From Burkholderiales bacterium (GTDB taxonomy: Bacteria; Pseudomonadota; Gammaproteobacteria; Burkholderiales; WYBJ01), in NCBI GenBank assembly GCA_020848435.1, contig JADLAC010000051.1, positions 62,001-126,000 of the forward strand: 64,000 bases of DNA, written 5' to 3'. This document shows positions 29,893 to 38,013 of this stretch, piece by piece (the first letter of the stretch is position 1; every line of letters starts with the position of its first letter). Position numbers and translations under genes: made by a program. Under the pieces are notes generated by a model that made no database searches, was not told the DNA's origin, and saw only the letters and a program-made list of their open reading frames with translations.

Positions 29893-30352
29893 ATATCCTC
29901 CGCTCGGGTCAAAGGCGGCCTGCAATGCAACAGTCATCCGGCGGGATCCTGCCTCCAGCGAGATGGCCGTTGCGAAGTTCGTAAGGCTACTCATTTCGCG
30001 CCGCGGAGGGAAGCGCAGCGTTCCCGGACCGAATCCGCGCCGATCGCCAGGGTGCCGCGATAGGGCGTCCGGATGGGGAACTTCGCCGCAGCGCGCGAAA
30101 CCCGATTCGGCGCCATTTGCCGCCGTGCGTGCGTTCGGGGATGCGTGCGAGGACAAGCAAGCGCGGCGTACCGGCCACCGCTGGCAGCCGCGCGGACGGG
30201 AATAGCGTCGGCGAGGCGCCCGGCCGTGCGGTCGAGCGCGATTGACCACTGAGCACGCCGCGAGCGATGCGATCGCCCGACCCGGACGCGCCTGGCCGTG
30301 CCGCCGAACGCGATTGACCCGAACCGCGCAGGCCGTCATCCTCGCGGTCGCC
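29893..30352. other. 460-bp non-coding stretch with a short direct repeat
   Basis: No frame here has both a ribosome site and gene-like codon use. The minus-strand frame stays open, but it is Arg/Pro-rich as GC-rich shadow frames are. The only structure seen is a 26-bp imperfect direct repeat (30222-30247 and 30294-30319). The promoter of the cupin gene must lie at its left end. Confidence 0.5.
30222..30319 (+). repeat. Imperfect 26-bp direct repeat, 72 bp apart
   Basis: The units 30222-30247 and 30294-30319 differ at 3 of 26 positions; both begin GGCCGTGC and end CGCGATTGACC. The second unit ends about 33 bp before the proposed start of the DUF454 gene, so a regulatory role is possible but not shown. 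Confidence 0.5.
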
Positions 30353-30814
30353 ATGGCGAGAACCGACTACAGCCACCACGTGAGTAAGCACCGCAGTCCG
30401 AGCGTGCGGGTGCTCTTCGTCGCGCTCGGATTGATCGCCTTCGCGATCGGCATCGCGGGCGTGTTCATCCCGTTGTTGCCGACCACCCCCTTCATGCTGC
30501 TGGCCGCGGCATGTTTCGCGCGCGCGTCCAATCGCTTCTACAACTGGCTGCTCAATACGCGCGCATTCGGTCCGACCATCCTCGAATGGCGCGAGCATCG
30601 CAGCATCCCCTATCGGATCAAGCTCGCGGCGATCGCCGCCATGGCGCTCACATTGACCGCGTCGATCGTCCTGGCGGTCGAGCCGCCGTGGCTGCAAGCG
30701 ACGCTGGCCGCGTGCGGCGTCGTGCTCGGCATCTGGCTGTACCGGATTCCGTCGCGCGATACGCGGGCCGGCGCACGCGACGCAAGCTCGCCGGACCCGG
30801 ATAGCCCCGGTTGA
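30353..30814 (+). CDS. YbaN/DUF454-family inner membrane protein
   Basis: About 153 residues. The core VRVLFVALGLIAFAIGIAGVFIPLLPTTPFMLLAAACFARAS is the DUF454 signature, with the conserved LPTTPF turn between two membrane helices, followed by FYNWLL, a GPTILEW segment and two more hydrophobic helices near the C terminus. The function of the family is not known. The start is uncertain: ATG at 30353 or GTG at 30380, neither with a good ribosome site. Confidence 0.82.
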   Translation: MARTDYSHHVSKHRSPSVRVLFVALGLIAFAIGIAGVFIPLLPTTPFMLLAAACFARASNRFYNWLLNTRAFGPTILEWREHRSIPYRIKLAAIAAMALTLTASIVLAVEPPWLQATLAACGVVLGIWLYRIPSRDTRAGARDASSPDPDSPG

Positions 30815-30832
30815 ACGGCCGGCCGTAGCGGG

Positions 30833-31945
30833 TCAGCGATCGCCTTGGGCGCCGGTCGCGGCAGGCGAGGTCGAGGCAGCGCCGAGGGCTTGGTCGACCC
30901 CGACGGCTTGAGCCACGTTCTCGAACCCATCGGCCGCGAGCAAGCGCGCCAGGTCGCGCTTGATGGCCTGAACGAGCTGCGGGCCATGGAATACCAGGGC
31001 GGAGTAAACCTGCACCAAGGACGCGCCGGCGCGGATTTTCGCGTAAGCATCGGCGCCGCTGGCCACCCCGCCGCAGCCGATGATCGGAATCCTGCCGCGG
31101 GTATAGCGATACATGGCGGCGAGGCAGGCATTGGCCAGCGGCAGCAGCGGCCGGCCCGACAGCCCGCCCGCTTCTTCACGGTGGCGGCTGCGCAGGCCGG
31201 ACGGCCGGCTCACGGTCGTATTGCCGACGATCAGCCCGTCCACGCCGCAGCCGAGCACCACTTCGGCGATGTCACAAACCTGCTCCTCGGTGAGGTCCGG
31301 CCCCACCTTGGCGAGCAGCGGCGGCGGATGATCGGGATCGGGGGCGCTGCGGGCACGAGCCTCGAGCACACGCGCGAGCAGCGCCGAGATCGCTCCGCGT
31401 GCCTGCAATCCGCGCAGTCCCGGCGTGTTCGGCGAGGAGACGTTGCACACCAGGTAGTCGGCATAAGGACACACCGCCATGATGCCTTGAACGTAATCGG
31501 CCGCCGCGTCCTCAGTATCCTTGTTCTTGCCAACGTTCGCGCCGACGATGCCGCCGCCCGCGCGAGCGCGCAACCGTGCCACGAAACCATCGAGCCCGCG
31601 GCTGTTGAAGCCGAAGCGGTTGATGACGGCGCCATCCTCAGTCAGCCGGAACAGCCGCGGGCGCGGATTGCCCGGTTGCGGGCGCGGCGTGACGCTACCC
31701 GCCTCGACGAAGCCGAAGCCCAGGGCGAGCATGTGCTCGAACACCTCCGCATCCTTGTCGAAACCTGCCGCCAGACCGATCGGGTTGGCGAAGCCGAGGC
31801 CCCATAGCGTGCAAGCAAGACGCGGATCGTCCGGGCCGCGCGCGCGCCCGGCGATGCCGAGCTTGAGCGCGCCGAGCGCGGCACGATGGGCGCGCTCGGG
31901 ATCGATCCTGTGCAGGACCGGAGCAAGCAGGCGATAAGGCAGCAT
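30833..31945 (-). CDS. pyrD: Dihydroorotate dehydrogenase (quinone), class 2
   Basis: This enzyme oxidises dihydroorotate to orotate in pyrimidine synthesis and passes electrons to quinone at the inner membrane. Starting at 31945 gives 370 residues with the class 2 membrane-associated helix (MLPYRLLAPVLHRIDPERAHR), the FMN loop GLAAGFDKDAEV, and the catalytic serine in NVSSPNTPGLRGLQ. The last 40 residues (VGVDQALGAASTSPAA) are an Ala-rich extension. The frame is open 50 codons further upstream, but that part has no similarity. It converges with the DUF454 gene. Confidence 0.94.
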   Translation of the reverse strand: MLPYRLLAPVLHRIDPERAHRAALGALKLGIAGRARGPDDPRLACTLWGLGFANPIGLAAGFDKDAEVFEHMLALGFGFVEAGSVTPRPQPGNPRPRLFRLTEDGAVINRFGFNSRGLDGFVARLRARAGGGIVGANVGKNKDTEDAAADYVQGIMAVCPYADYLVCNVSSPNTPGLRGLQARGAISALLARVLEARARSAPDPDHPPPLLAKVGPDLTEEQVCDIAEVVLGCGVDGLIVGNTTVSRPSGLRSRHREEAGGLSGRPLLPLANACLAAMYRYTRGRIPIIGCGGVASGADAYAKIRAGASLVQVYSALVFHGPQLVQAIKRDLARLLAADGFENVAQAVGVDQALGAASTSPAATGAQGDR

Positions 31946-32280
31946 CAGGCGATTCGAGGCTCGTGGCGGCGACAGCGCGCGAGCCGCGGGCGGACATTCG
32001 ATCGATGACACGATCCGCGCTCGCGGCGTGCTGCGCGGCTGGAATTCATCGCGTGGCGCTCCCTCGTTGAGTCGATTCTGATAGGATTCTCGCACGATGG
32101 ACAGGCTCCTAGCATCCTGAATCCGAAATGCGGCGCGCGATTCGAAGCGCGCTTCTGCCGGCAGGCAATTCAGCGGCGAACCTCGGACTCGGCCAACTCG
32201 GTGGGCACTGTGCCGGGACGGCGTCGCCGCAACGATAGATCGAGCGCCGCACGCTTACCCGGACGCGATAGGACAGTGGA
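31946..32280. other. Divergent intergenic region between pyrD and ubiX
   Basis: The 335 bp must hold the pyrD and ubiX promoters. A hairpin-forming sequence, GCGCGC-8 bp-GCGCGC at 32133-32152, overlaps the palindrome GAAGCGCGCTTC (32145-32156); no T run follows, so an operator or structural role is more likely than termination. No gene-like frame was found. Confidence 0.4.
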
Positions 32281-32886
32281 ATGAAACGATTGATCGTCGC
32301 CGTGACCGGTGCCTCCGGTGTCATCTACGGCATACGCGCACTGGAGATTCTGCGCGCGCTCGGCGGGATCGAGACCCACCTCATTCTTTCGCCGTCGGCC
32401 GCGCGCACCATCGCCGAAGAAACCGACCGCTCGATCGAGCAGGTACGCGCGCTCGGCGACACGCTCTACAGCCACAAGGACATCGGTGCGGCAATCTCCA
32501 GCGGATCGTTTCGCACCGAGGGCATGTTGATCGCGCCGTGCTCGGTCAAGACGCTGAGCGGCGTCGCCCACTGCTTCGACGACGAGCTGGTGGTGCGCGC
32601 CGCCGACGTCTGCCTGAAGGAACGCCGGCGCGTGGTGCTGCTGTTCCGCGAGACCCCGCTGCACGCGGGCCACATCGAGCTCATGGCGCAGGCGACGCGC
32701 AACGGCGCCATCGTCATGCCCCCGGTGCCAGGGTTCTATCATCGGCCGCGCTCGGTCGACGACATCGTCACCCAGACGGTGGGACGCGCGCTGGACTTGT
32801 TCGGCATCGACCCGCGCATCGTCAAGCGCTGGCAGGAGCCGGAGAGCGCCATACCGGCGACAGCGGCGGCAAAGCGCGCGGGTTAG
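32281..32886 (+). CDS. ubiX: Flavin prenyltransferase UbiX
   Basis: The 201-residue protein makes prenylated FMN, the cofactor of UbiD-type decarboxylases. Visible family marks are the FMN site VAVTGASGVIYGIRALE at the N terminus, SSGSFRTEGMLIAPCSVKTLSGVAH, the stretch RRVVLLFRETPLHAGHIELM and PPVPGFYHRP. Length is normal. No ubiD partner is in the window, so it likely serves ubiquinone synthesis or a decarboxylase encoded elsewhere. The next gene starts 28 bp downstream and may be cotranscribed. Confidence 0.95.
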   Translation: MKRLIVAVTGASGVIYGIRALEILRALGGIETHLILSPSAARTIAEETDRSIEQVRALGDTLYSHKDIGAAISSGSFRTEGMLIAPCSVKTLSGVAHCFDDELVVRAADVCLKERRRVVLLFRETPLHAGHIELMAQATRNGAIVMPPVPGFYHRPRSVDDIVTQTVGRALDLFGIDPRIVKRWQEPESAIPATAAAKRAG

Positions 32887-32914
32887 GGCCTGGCTCCCGT
32901 AAGGTGGGCTTGCC

Positions 32915-33418
32915 ATGAACCCGTCGCCCTTGTGGGAATTCTCCCTCGCGTTCTATGCCGCGCCCGGCGTCGCGGAGGCCTGTCTGCGACTGCAAGACGC
33001 TCACGGGGTCGATGTCAATGTGCTGCTTTACGTGCTGTTTCTCGGCCGCCGCGGCCGGCGGCTGGATGGCCCCGCGCTCGATCGCATCGAAGCGCTTGCA
33101 AAGCCTTGGCGCGATGCAGTCGTGCGCCCGTTGCGCAGCGTGCGCCGAGCGCTCAAGACGCCGCTCGGCGGGGTCGAGCCCGCACTGAGCGCGAACCTGC
33201 GTAGCGAAGTGAAGCGGATCGAGCTCGATGCCGAGCACCTGCAGCAGCTCACGCTCGAGGGGCTCGCACCAGCCAGCACGCTGGGCAGCGCGCATGCCGA
33301 TCCGGCCGCGTGCGTTCGGGACAATCTTGCCCTGTACGCGGCGCGCCATGGCGTATTCCCCGCGGAACTGGTCGAGCGCCTGCTGCGCCACTGTGGGCCG
33401 GCCAGCGCATCTGCCTGA
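32915..33418 (+). CDS. TIGR02444/DUF2390-family protein
   Basis: The 167-residue protein begins LWEFSLAFYAAPGVAEACLRLQ and contains DAHGVDVNVLLYVLFLGRRGR, the conserved opening of the TIGR02444 family, in which length is about 150-170 residues. The rest is helical and charged. No biochemical function is known to me. It follows ubiX by 28 bp on the same strand with AAGGTGG before its ATG. Confidence 0.8.
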   Translation: MNPSPLWEFSLAFYAAPGVAEACLRLQDAHGVDVNVLLYVLFLGRRGRRLDGPALDRIEALAKPWRDAVVRPLRSVRRALKTPLGGVEPALSANLRSEVKRIELDAEHLQQLTLEGLAPASTLGSAHADPAACVRDNLALYAARHGVFPAELVERLLRHCGPASASA

Positions 33419-33541
33419 GCCGACTTGCGCCGCGCCGGTGCGACCGTGATAGCATTTGCGCGGGTCGACTCGACGAGCGGCTCCGGGGAGGCTGGGCTAG
33501 GATGCGCCCCAGCTCGCACAAGCACCAGAAAAGGAGTCGGC

Positions 33542-33769
33542 ATGCAGAAAGAGGAAAGCCTGATCACCGGCCACAAGCCGCTCAACGCCGCGCAGATCGG
33601 CGACATGAACATGGTCAAGCATCTAGGCAAGCAATGCCGCGATCTGGTCGCCTACCTCGAGCAGGAAAACCTCGATTACGACAAGCGCTGGATTGACGTC
33701 GCGCGCACCCAACTGCAGCTCGGCCTCATGGCGCTCACGCGCGCCGTGGCCAAGAACGACTTCTTCTGA
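33542..33769 (+). CDS. Acb2/Tad1-type hairpin protein, 75 residues
   Basis: The protein has the pattern I recall for the Acb2/Tad1 hairpin domain: GHKPLNAAQIGDMNMVKHLG at residues 10-29, then a helix turn, then DKRWIDVARTQLQLGLMALT at 47-66, with RAVA and the C-terminal Phe. In phages, Acb2 sponges CBASS cyclic nucleotides and Tad1 sponges Thoeris signals by forming small helical oligomers. Chromosomal relatives are known with unclear roles. AAGGAG lies 5 bp before the ATG, and a weak TTGCGC...TAGCAT pair (33425-33455) could be its promoter. No phage genes flank it, so it is either domesticated or has a housekeeping role. Confidence 0.65.
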   Translation: MQKEESLITGHKPLNAAQIGDMNMVKHLGKQCRDLVAYLEQENLDYDKRWIDVARTQLQLGLMALTRAVAKNDFF

Positions 33770-33788
33770 TCACGGTCCTGTCGCTGCC

Positions 33789-34076
33789 TCAGCGCTTGGC
33801 GCAGATCGCCCGCCCGTCCTGCCAGCCTTGTGCGTATTGCGCGTCCTCGGCGTAGCGCTTCTCGTCGCGCCGGCCAGAGCCGCGGGCCGTATCGCACCCG
33901 TCCATGAAACCGCCGCGGAACTGCGGCGAATAGCCCGACAGGTTGATCGGCGGACCGCCGCCGCCCTGAGGTGCCGGGGGCGTTTGCGCGCAGCCGCTCG
34001 CGACGACGCCGGCGATCAGGCAAGCCCCCGCGCTGCGCAAGCCGGCTGCGAAATTCCGCGTGCCGCGCCCTGTCAT
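33789..34076 (-). CDS. Small putative lipoprotein
   Basis: The 95-residue protein has a basic start, a hydrophobic stretch and VASGC, a reasonable lipobox placing Cys29 at the mature N terminus. The mature part is Gly/Pro-rich and then carries SPQFRGGFMDGCDTARG and YAEDAQYAQGWQDGR, a repeated Gly-Phe/Trp-Asp-Gly pattern seen in small proteobacterial lipoproteins of unknown function. Its start overlaps the stop of the CoA-transferase gene by 4 bp, so it is the last gene of that leftward operon or is translated by coupling. Confidence 0.72.
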   Translation of the reverse strand: MTGRGTRNFAAGLRSAGACLIAGVVASGCAQTPPAPQGGGGPPINLSGYSPQFRGGFMDGCDTARGSGRRDEKRYAEDAQYAQGWQDGRAICAKR

Positions 34077-35260
34077 GCGACCGCGCCCTCCCGGCGCAGC
34101 TCGGCGATGCGTTCGGGGGCGAGACCCAACAGCTCGCGCAGCACCCGCTCGGTGTGCTCGCCGAGTTGCGGCGCCGGCTTGGAGATGCTGCCGGGGGCCT
34201 CCGACATCTTGATCGGATTGCCGGGCACTCTGACCCGACCGGCCTGCGGGTGGTCATACTCCAGGACCATCTCGTCCTCGGCCACGGGCGGCTCGGAGAA
34301 TGCGCCGTCGAGGTGGTTCACAGGTGCGGCCGGCACGCGCGCCGCGCGCATCAGCGCCATCCATTCGGCCACGGTGCGCGCCGCGAAAATCCGTTCCAAC
34401 TCCGGCACCAGGACTTGGCGATGGCGACAACGCTCGGCGTTGCTGGCGTAGCGCGGGTCGGTCCCCAACTCGGACCGTCCGATGACCGTGCAAAGCGTAC
34501 GCCAGAAGGCGTCCTCGCGCGTCGCCACGACGAGGTAGCCGTCCTTCGCCTTGAACGCCTGCCAGGGCACGGTGTAGTCGTGACCCGAGCCGGGCGGCCT
34601 GGGCAGCTCGCCGTTGCTCAACCACATGGTGCCGATGTAGCCGAGCAGGTTCAGCATGCAATCGAACATGGACAGCTCGATGCGCTGGCCGCGGCCGCTG
34701 CGCTCGCGGGCGTAGAGGGCGGCGAGGATGCCCTTGCACGCGAAGATGCCCCCGCTCATATCTGCCAAGGGTATGCCGATGCGCGCCGGCGGCCTGTCCG
34801 CCTCGCCGGTGATCGCCATGTGGCCGCTGATGGCTTGGATGATGAGATCGAGCGCCGGATAGTCGCGATACGCACCGGTGCCGAAGCCGGTGACCGAGCA
34901 TTGAATGATGCGCGGATTGATCGCGCTCAATGCCGGATAGTCGATCTTCAGGCGCTCCAGCACGCCGGCGCGAAAGTTGTCGATGACGACATCCGAGATC
35001 CTCACCAGCCGATACAGCAGATCGCGCCCCGCCTCGGTCTTGAGGTTGAGCACGATGCTTTGCTTGTTGCGATTGAGCGTGAGGAACAGTCCGCTCAGCC
35101 CCTTGTAGGGGGCAACCGAGGGGTTGCGGCCGAGATCGCCCTCGGGCGATTCGACCTTGATCACTTCGGCGCCGAGATCCGACAGCACCTGTCCGCCGTA
35201 GGTGCCGGCGATGATCTGGCCGAGCTCCAGGATTCGAACCCCATCGAGCGCGTATGCCAC
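34073..35260 (-). CDS. CaiB/BaiF-family (type III) CoA transferase
   Basis: The 395-residue protein starts LDGVRILELGQIIAGTYGGQVLSDLGAEVIKVE, the family N terminus. The catalytic aspartate is expected in the region around LGRNPSVAPYKGLSG to YRDYPALDLIIQAISGHMAITG, where the latter block is conserved. It moves CoA between an acyl-CoA donor and a carboxylic acid. The start is GTG at 35260. It ends a leftward operon after a CoA-ester lyase and an acyl-CoA dehydrogenase, which suggests activation and breakdown of a small branched or dicarboxylic acid. The exact substrate is unknown. Confidence 0.92.
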   Translation of the reverse strand: MAYALDGVRILELGQIIAGTYGGQVLSDLGAEVIKVESPEGDLGRNPSVAPYKGLSGLFLTLNRNKQSIVLNLKTEAGRDLLYRLVRISDVVIDNFRAGVLERLKIDYPALSAINPRIIQCSVTGFGTGAYRDYPALDLIIQAISGHMAITGEADRPPARIGIPLADMSGGIFACKGILAALYARERSGRGQRIELSMFDCMLNLLGYIGTMWLSNGELPRPPGSGHDYTVPWQAFKAKDGYLVVATREDAFWRTLCTVIGRSELGTDPRYASNAERCRHRQVLVPELERIFAARTVAEWMALMRAARVPAAPVNHLDGAFSEPPVAEDEMVLEYDHPQAGRVRVPGNPIKMSEAPGSISKPAPQLGEHTERVLRELLGLAPERIAELRREGAVA

Positions 35261-35317
35261 TAGTGCTCCGACCGACAGGTTTCGACACGATGCAAGACGA
35301 CGATCACTGGGGGATCC

Positions 35318-36460
35318 TCACAGTCCCAAGCCGCGGGCGATGATGTTGCGTTGAATCTCCGAGGTCCCGCCGCCGATCACGGCCAGCCGCGAGTCGCGGA
35401 AGAAGCGCTGCATCGGGTACTCCATGCAGTAGCCGTAGCCGCCGAGAATCTGCAAGCCCAGGTCGGAGACGCTCTTGTAGGTCTCGCCCGTGTAGAGCTT
35501 GAGCACGGCCGCGTCGTGACGCGTCGCCTTGCCGTTCGCCATCAGCCAGGCGAAGCGGTAGACCAGCACGCGCGATACGTCGAGCATGACTTTCATGTCG
35601 GCCAGCTTGTGCGAGATCGCCTGGAACTTGCCGATGGGACGGCCGAACTGTTCGCGCTCCTTCGCGTACTGCAAGGCGATGTCGAAGGCCGCGATCGCCG
35701 CGCCGGTGCGCGCCGCCGACAGGCACAGCCGCTCGTACCACAGGTACGCATCGACCGCTTCCCAACCGTGATCGACCTCGCCCAAAACGGCCTCGCACGG
35801 AACCCGCACGTCGGAATAGAACACTTGCGTGGTGGCGATGGCGCGCTGGCCGAGGGTTTCGATCTTGCGCACTTCGATTCCGGGCAAGCGCGTGTCGACC
35901 AGAAAGTTGGTGATCCCCTGCTGCTTCTTCGGTCCCTCGGTGGTGCGCGTCACCAGCAGGCAGTAATCGCTGATGTCCATGCCCGAGGTGAAGACCTTCT
36001 GCCCGCTGATGCTGTAGCCATCGGCTAGCCGCTGCGCGCGCGTCGACAAGGCAGCCGCGTCCGAGCCCGAGTGCGGCTCGGTGAGACCGAGGCAGAACGA
36101 CAGCTCGCCTTTCAACACGCGCGGCAGGATGGCGTCCTTTTGTGCCTGGGTGCCGTGGCGCACGACGGCGTAACCGCCGTAGGTCAGGGTACGGAAGAGC
36201 CACATGGCGAGCTCTTCGAAATGGCGTCCGGCTTCCTCCAGCAGGATCGCGAGCTCGATGGGCGACGCGCCCGCGCCGCCGTATTGCTCGGGAATGATGA
36301 GACCGAACCAGCCGTGTTCGGCAAGCGCCTGGTAGGCTTCGCGCGGCGCTCGCGCCTCCTTGTCGCAGCGCTCGGCGTACGGCGGCGGGCAAACGGCATC
36401 GAGCAGCTCGTTGACGTGCGCCCTCAGCTCGTCCTGTTCGGCGGTAAACGAAAAATCCAT
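35318..36460 (-). CDS. Acyl-CoA dehydrogenase
   Basis: The 380-residue FAD enzyme has the family blocks FCLGLTEPHSGSDAAAL (FAD and substrate contact), SGQKVFTSGMDISDYCLLV, RQFGRPIGKFQ-like sequence at EREQFGRPIGKFQAISHKLA, and the C-terminal QILGGYGYCMEYPMQRFFRDSR with GGTSEIQRNIIARGLGL. The usual catalytic-base position could not be confirmed by eye. ATG at 36460 is one base after the lyase stop, so it is tightly coupled to it. It desaturates the acyl-CoA made by the operon's CoA transferase, or a later intermediate. Confidence 0.93.
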   Translation of the reverse strand: MDFSFTAEQDELRAHVNELLDAVCPPPYAERCDKEARAPREAYQALAEHGWFGLIIPEQYGGAGASPIELAILLEEAGRHFEELAMWLFRTLTYGGYAVVRHGTQAQKDAILPRVLKGELSFCLGLTEPHSGSDAAALSTRAQRLADGYSISGQKVFTSGMDISDYCLLVTRTTEGPKKQQGITNFLVDTRLPGIEVRKIETLGQRAIATTQVFYSDVRVPCEAVLGEVDHGWEAVDAYLWYERLCLSAARTGAAIAAFDIALQYAKEREQFGRPIGKFQAISHKLADMKVMLDVSRVLVYRFAWLMANGKATRHDAAVLKLYTGETYKSVSDLGLQILGGYGYCMEYPMQRFFRDSRLAVIGGGTSEIQRNIIARGLGL

Positions 36461-36461
36461 G

Positions 36462-37355
36462 CTATCGCCGGTCCAGCTCGGCCAATGCGAGCACGCGCTT
36501 GGCGCGTTGATACATCGCATAGTCAACCAGCTTGCCCTTTACCGTGATCGCGGCCACGCCGTTCTTTTCCGCGGCCTCGAATTCGGCGACCACGAGCTGA
36601 TAGTACTGCACCTCGTCCGCAGAGACCGCATAGGCCCGGCGCACCGGCTCGATCTGCTTCGGATGGATCACGGTGCGCCCCGTGTAGCCCAGGCGCGCCG
36701 AGAGCCGGGAATCGGCGACGAGGGCGGTCTCGTCGTCGAGGTCGCTGAAAACGCCGTCGAGGGGCTGCAAATGACTGCCCGCGGCACGCGTATCGAGCAG
36801 CACCTTGGAGCGCGCGTACAAAAGCTCTGTGCCCTCCACCGACCAGGCGCAGCCGAGATCGGTCTGCAAATCGCCGTCGCGGGCGGTGCCGATACACGCG
36901 CCCGCGATGCGTCCCGATGCCGTCAACATGTCGAAACAGCGCACTACCCCGAGCGCGCTCTCGATCATCGGCACAATCCGCACGCAACCGGGTCGCATCG
37001 CATGGGTCGCCTCGTCGCGGTCGAGCAACGACGCAGTACCGACGATCTCATCGACACTTTCCGCCTTGGGCAGCAGGATCGCATCGAGCCCCGGGCGAAC
37101 GACCGCCATCAGATCGTCGGCCAGCAGCCCCGTGCAGTACGCGTTGACCCGCACCATGAGCGCCACGCTTCGAGCGGGATTCGCCGCGGCAGCATCGATC
37201 GCGCGGGCGACAAGGCCGCGCGCCTCGGCCTTGGCCGCAAGCGCCACCGAGTCCTCCAGGTCCAGAATGACGGCATCGGCGCCGCTTTCCAGCGCCTTGC
37301 CCATCACGCGCTCCTTGTTGCCCGGAGCGAACAGCGCCGTTCGAATCGGCCGCAA
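36462..37355 (-). CDS. HpcH/HpaI-type CoA-ester lyase (citrate lyase beta-like)
   Basis: The protein of 297 residues starts LRPIRTALFAPGNKERVMGKALESGADAVILDLEDSV, the standard N terminus of citramalyl-CoA/malyl-CoA lyases. Magnesium-binding acidic residues are expected in PMIESALGVV and DLQTDLG. The motif GRTVIHPKQIEPVRRAYA near residue 220 is conserved. It cleaves a 3-hydroxyacyl-CoA to an acyl-CoA and a keto acid. I set the start at the TTG at 37355, because the ribosome site GGAGG is 7 bp upstream; the TTG at 37361 would be only 1 bp away. First gene of the operon. Confidence 0.9.
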   Translation of the reverse strand: MRPIRTALFAPGNKERVMGKALESGADAVILDLEDSVALAAKAEARGLVARAIDAAAANPARSVALMVRVNAYCTGLLADDLMAVVRPGLDAILLPKAESVDEIVGTASLLDRDEATHAMRPGCVRIVPMIESALGVVRCFDMLTASGRIAGACIGTARDGDLQTDLGCAWSVEGTELLYARSKVLLDTRAAGSHLQPLDGVFSDLDDETALVADSRLSARLGYTGRTVIHPKQIEPVRRAYAVSADEVQYYQLVVAEFEAAEKNGVAAITVKGKLVDYAMYQRAKRVLALAELDRR

Positions 37356-37362
37356 TGGCAAT

Positions 37363-37367
37363 CCTCC
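37363..37367 (-). promoter_or_regulatory. Ribosome binding site that decides a TTG start
   Basis: The minus strand reads AAAGGAGGATTGCCATTG. GGAGG is 1 bp from the first TTG (37361) and 7 bp from the second (37355), which favours the second. Confidence 0.7.
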
Positions 37368-37566
37368 TTTACGCGCTCTGCGGGTAACCGCTGTCCGGCC
37401 GCATGCGCCGCGACCGATAGATCAACGCATGCGACGATGTTACCGGGACCTCGCCGTGCGCGCCACAGCGCGCGCCCCGGTCCGGCCGGATCGCGGGCAT
37501 GGGCCTTGCAAAACCCAGGATGCAATGAAGGACTGCACACCGCGCGCCGCGCGAACGAGGAACAGC

Positions 37567-37983
37567 ATGAAATCGCCGACCACGCACATCCCCGGGCGAG
37601 ATTTGCACGCCCGATTGATTCCGGACGACTGGATGCGCTCGCCGAGGCACCGGCCGAATGAAGCGCGCCATACTCCGGTGCGCGGACGCTGGCTGACGAC
37701 ACTGCCGGCGCCGCTCGCCGACGTGCGCGACACGGCTTTGCAGGCGCTGCGCGACATGGATACCGAGCTTGCCTATTTGTACGAGGCGGAAAACAAGGTC
37801 GTCATCCGATCCTCGCTCGAGGGGCGCGAGATCCGCGCTGAATTCACCCCGATCGATCGCTCCTCGACCCGCGTGGTGGTCGTGACCCTGCATGACGGCG
37901 AAGTCGACCGGGCCACGTCGAATCGGGTCATTCAGTCGATCGAGAGCGCGCTGGAGGCGATCGGCTATAACATCACCGGGTAA
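37567..37983 (+). CDS. Hypothetical protein, possibly DUF3568-like
   Basis: The 138-residue protein has a basic, disordered-looking first 40 residues and then a compact domain: LADVRDTALQALRDMDTELA, EIRAEFTPIDRSSTRVVVVT and ATSNRVIQSIESALEAIGY. This helix-strand-helix pattern is like DUF3568, but there is no lipobox. GAGGA is about 6 bp before the ATG at 37567; the ATG at 37525 is an alternative. It is divergent from the lyase operon and has no other partner. Confidence 0.6.
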   Translation: MKSPTTHIPGRDLHARLIPDDWMRSPRHRPNEARHTPVRGRWLTTLPAPLADVRDTALQALRDMDTELAYLYEAENKVVIRSSLEGREIRAEFTPIDRSSTRVVVVTLHDGEVDRATSNRVIQSIESALEAIGYNITG

Positions 37984-38013
37984 CTCGCACGCATATCGGC
38001 CCTCGCATGCTGC

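Noticed and set aside
35229..35243. Sequence GGATTCGAACCCC, like a tRNA T-arm on the minus strand
   Set aside because: It lies in the coding start of the CoA-transferase gene (GVRILELG) and no acceptor, D-arm or anticodon stems pair around it.
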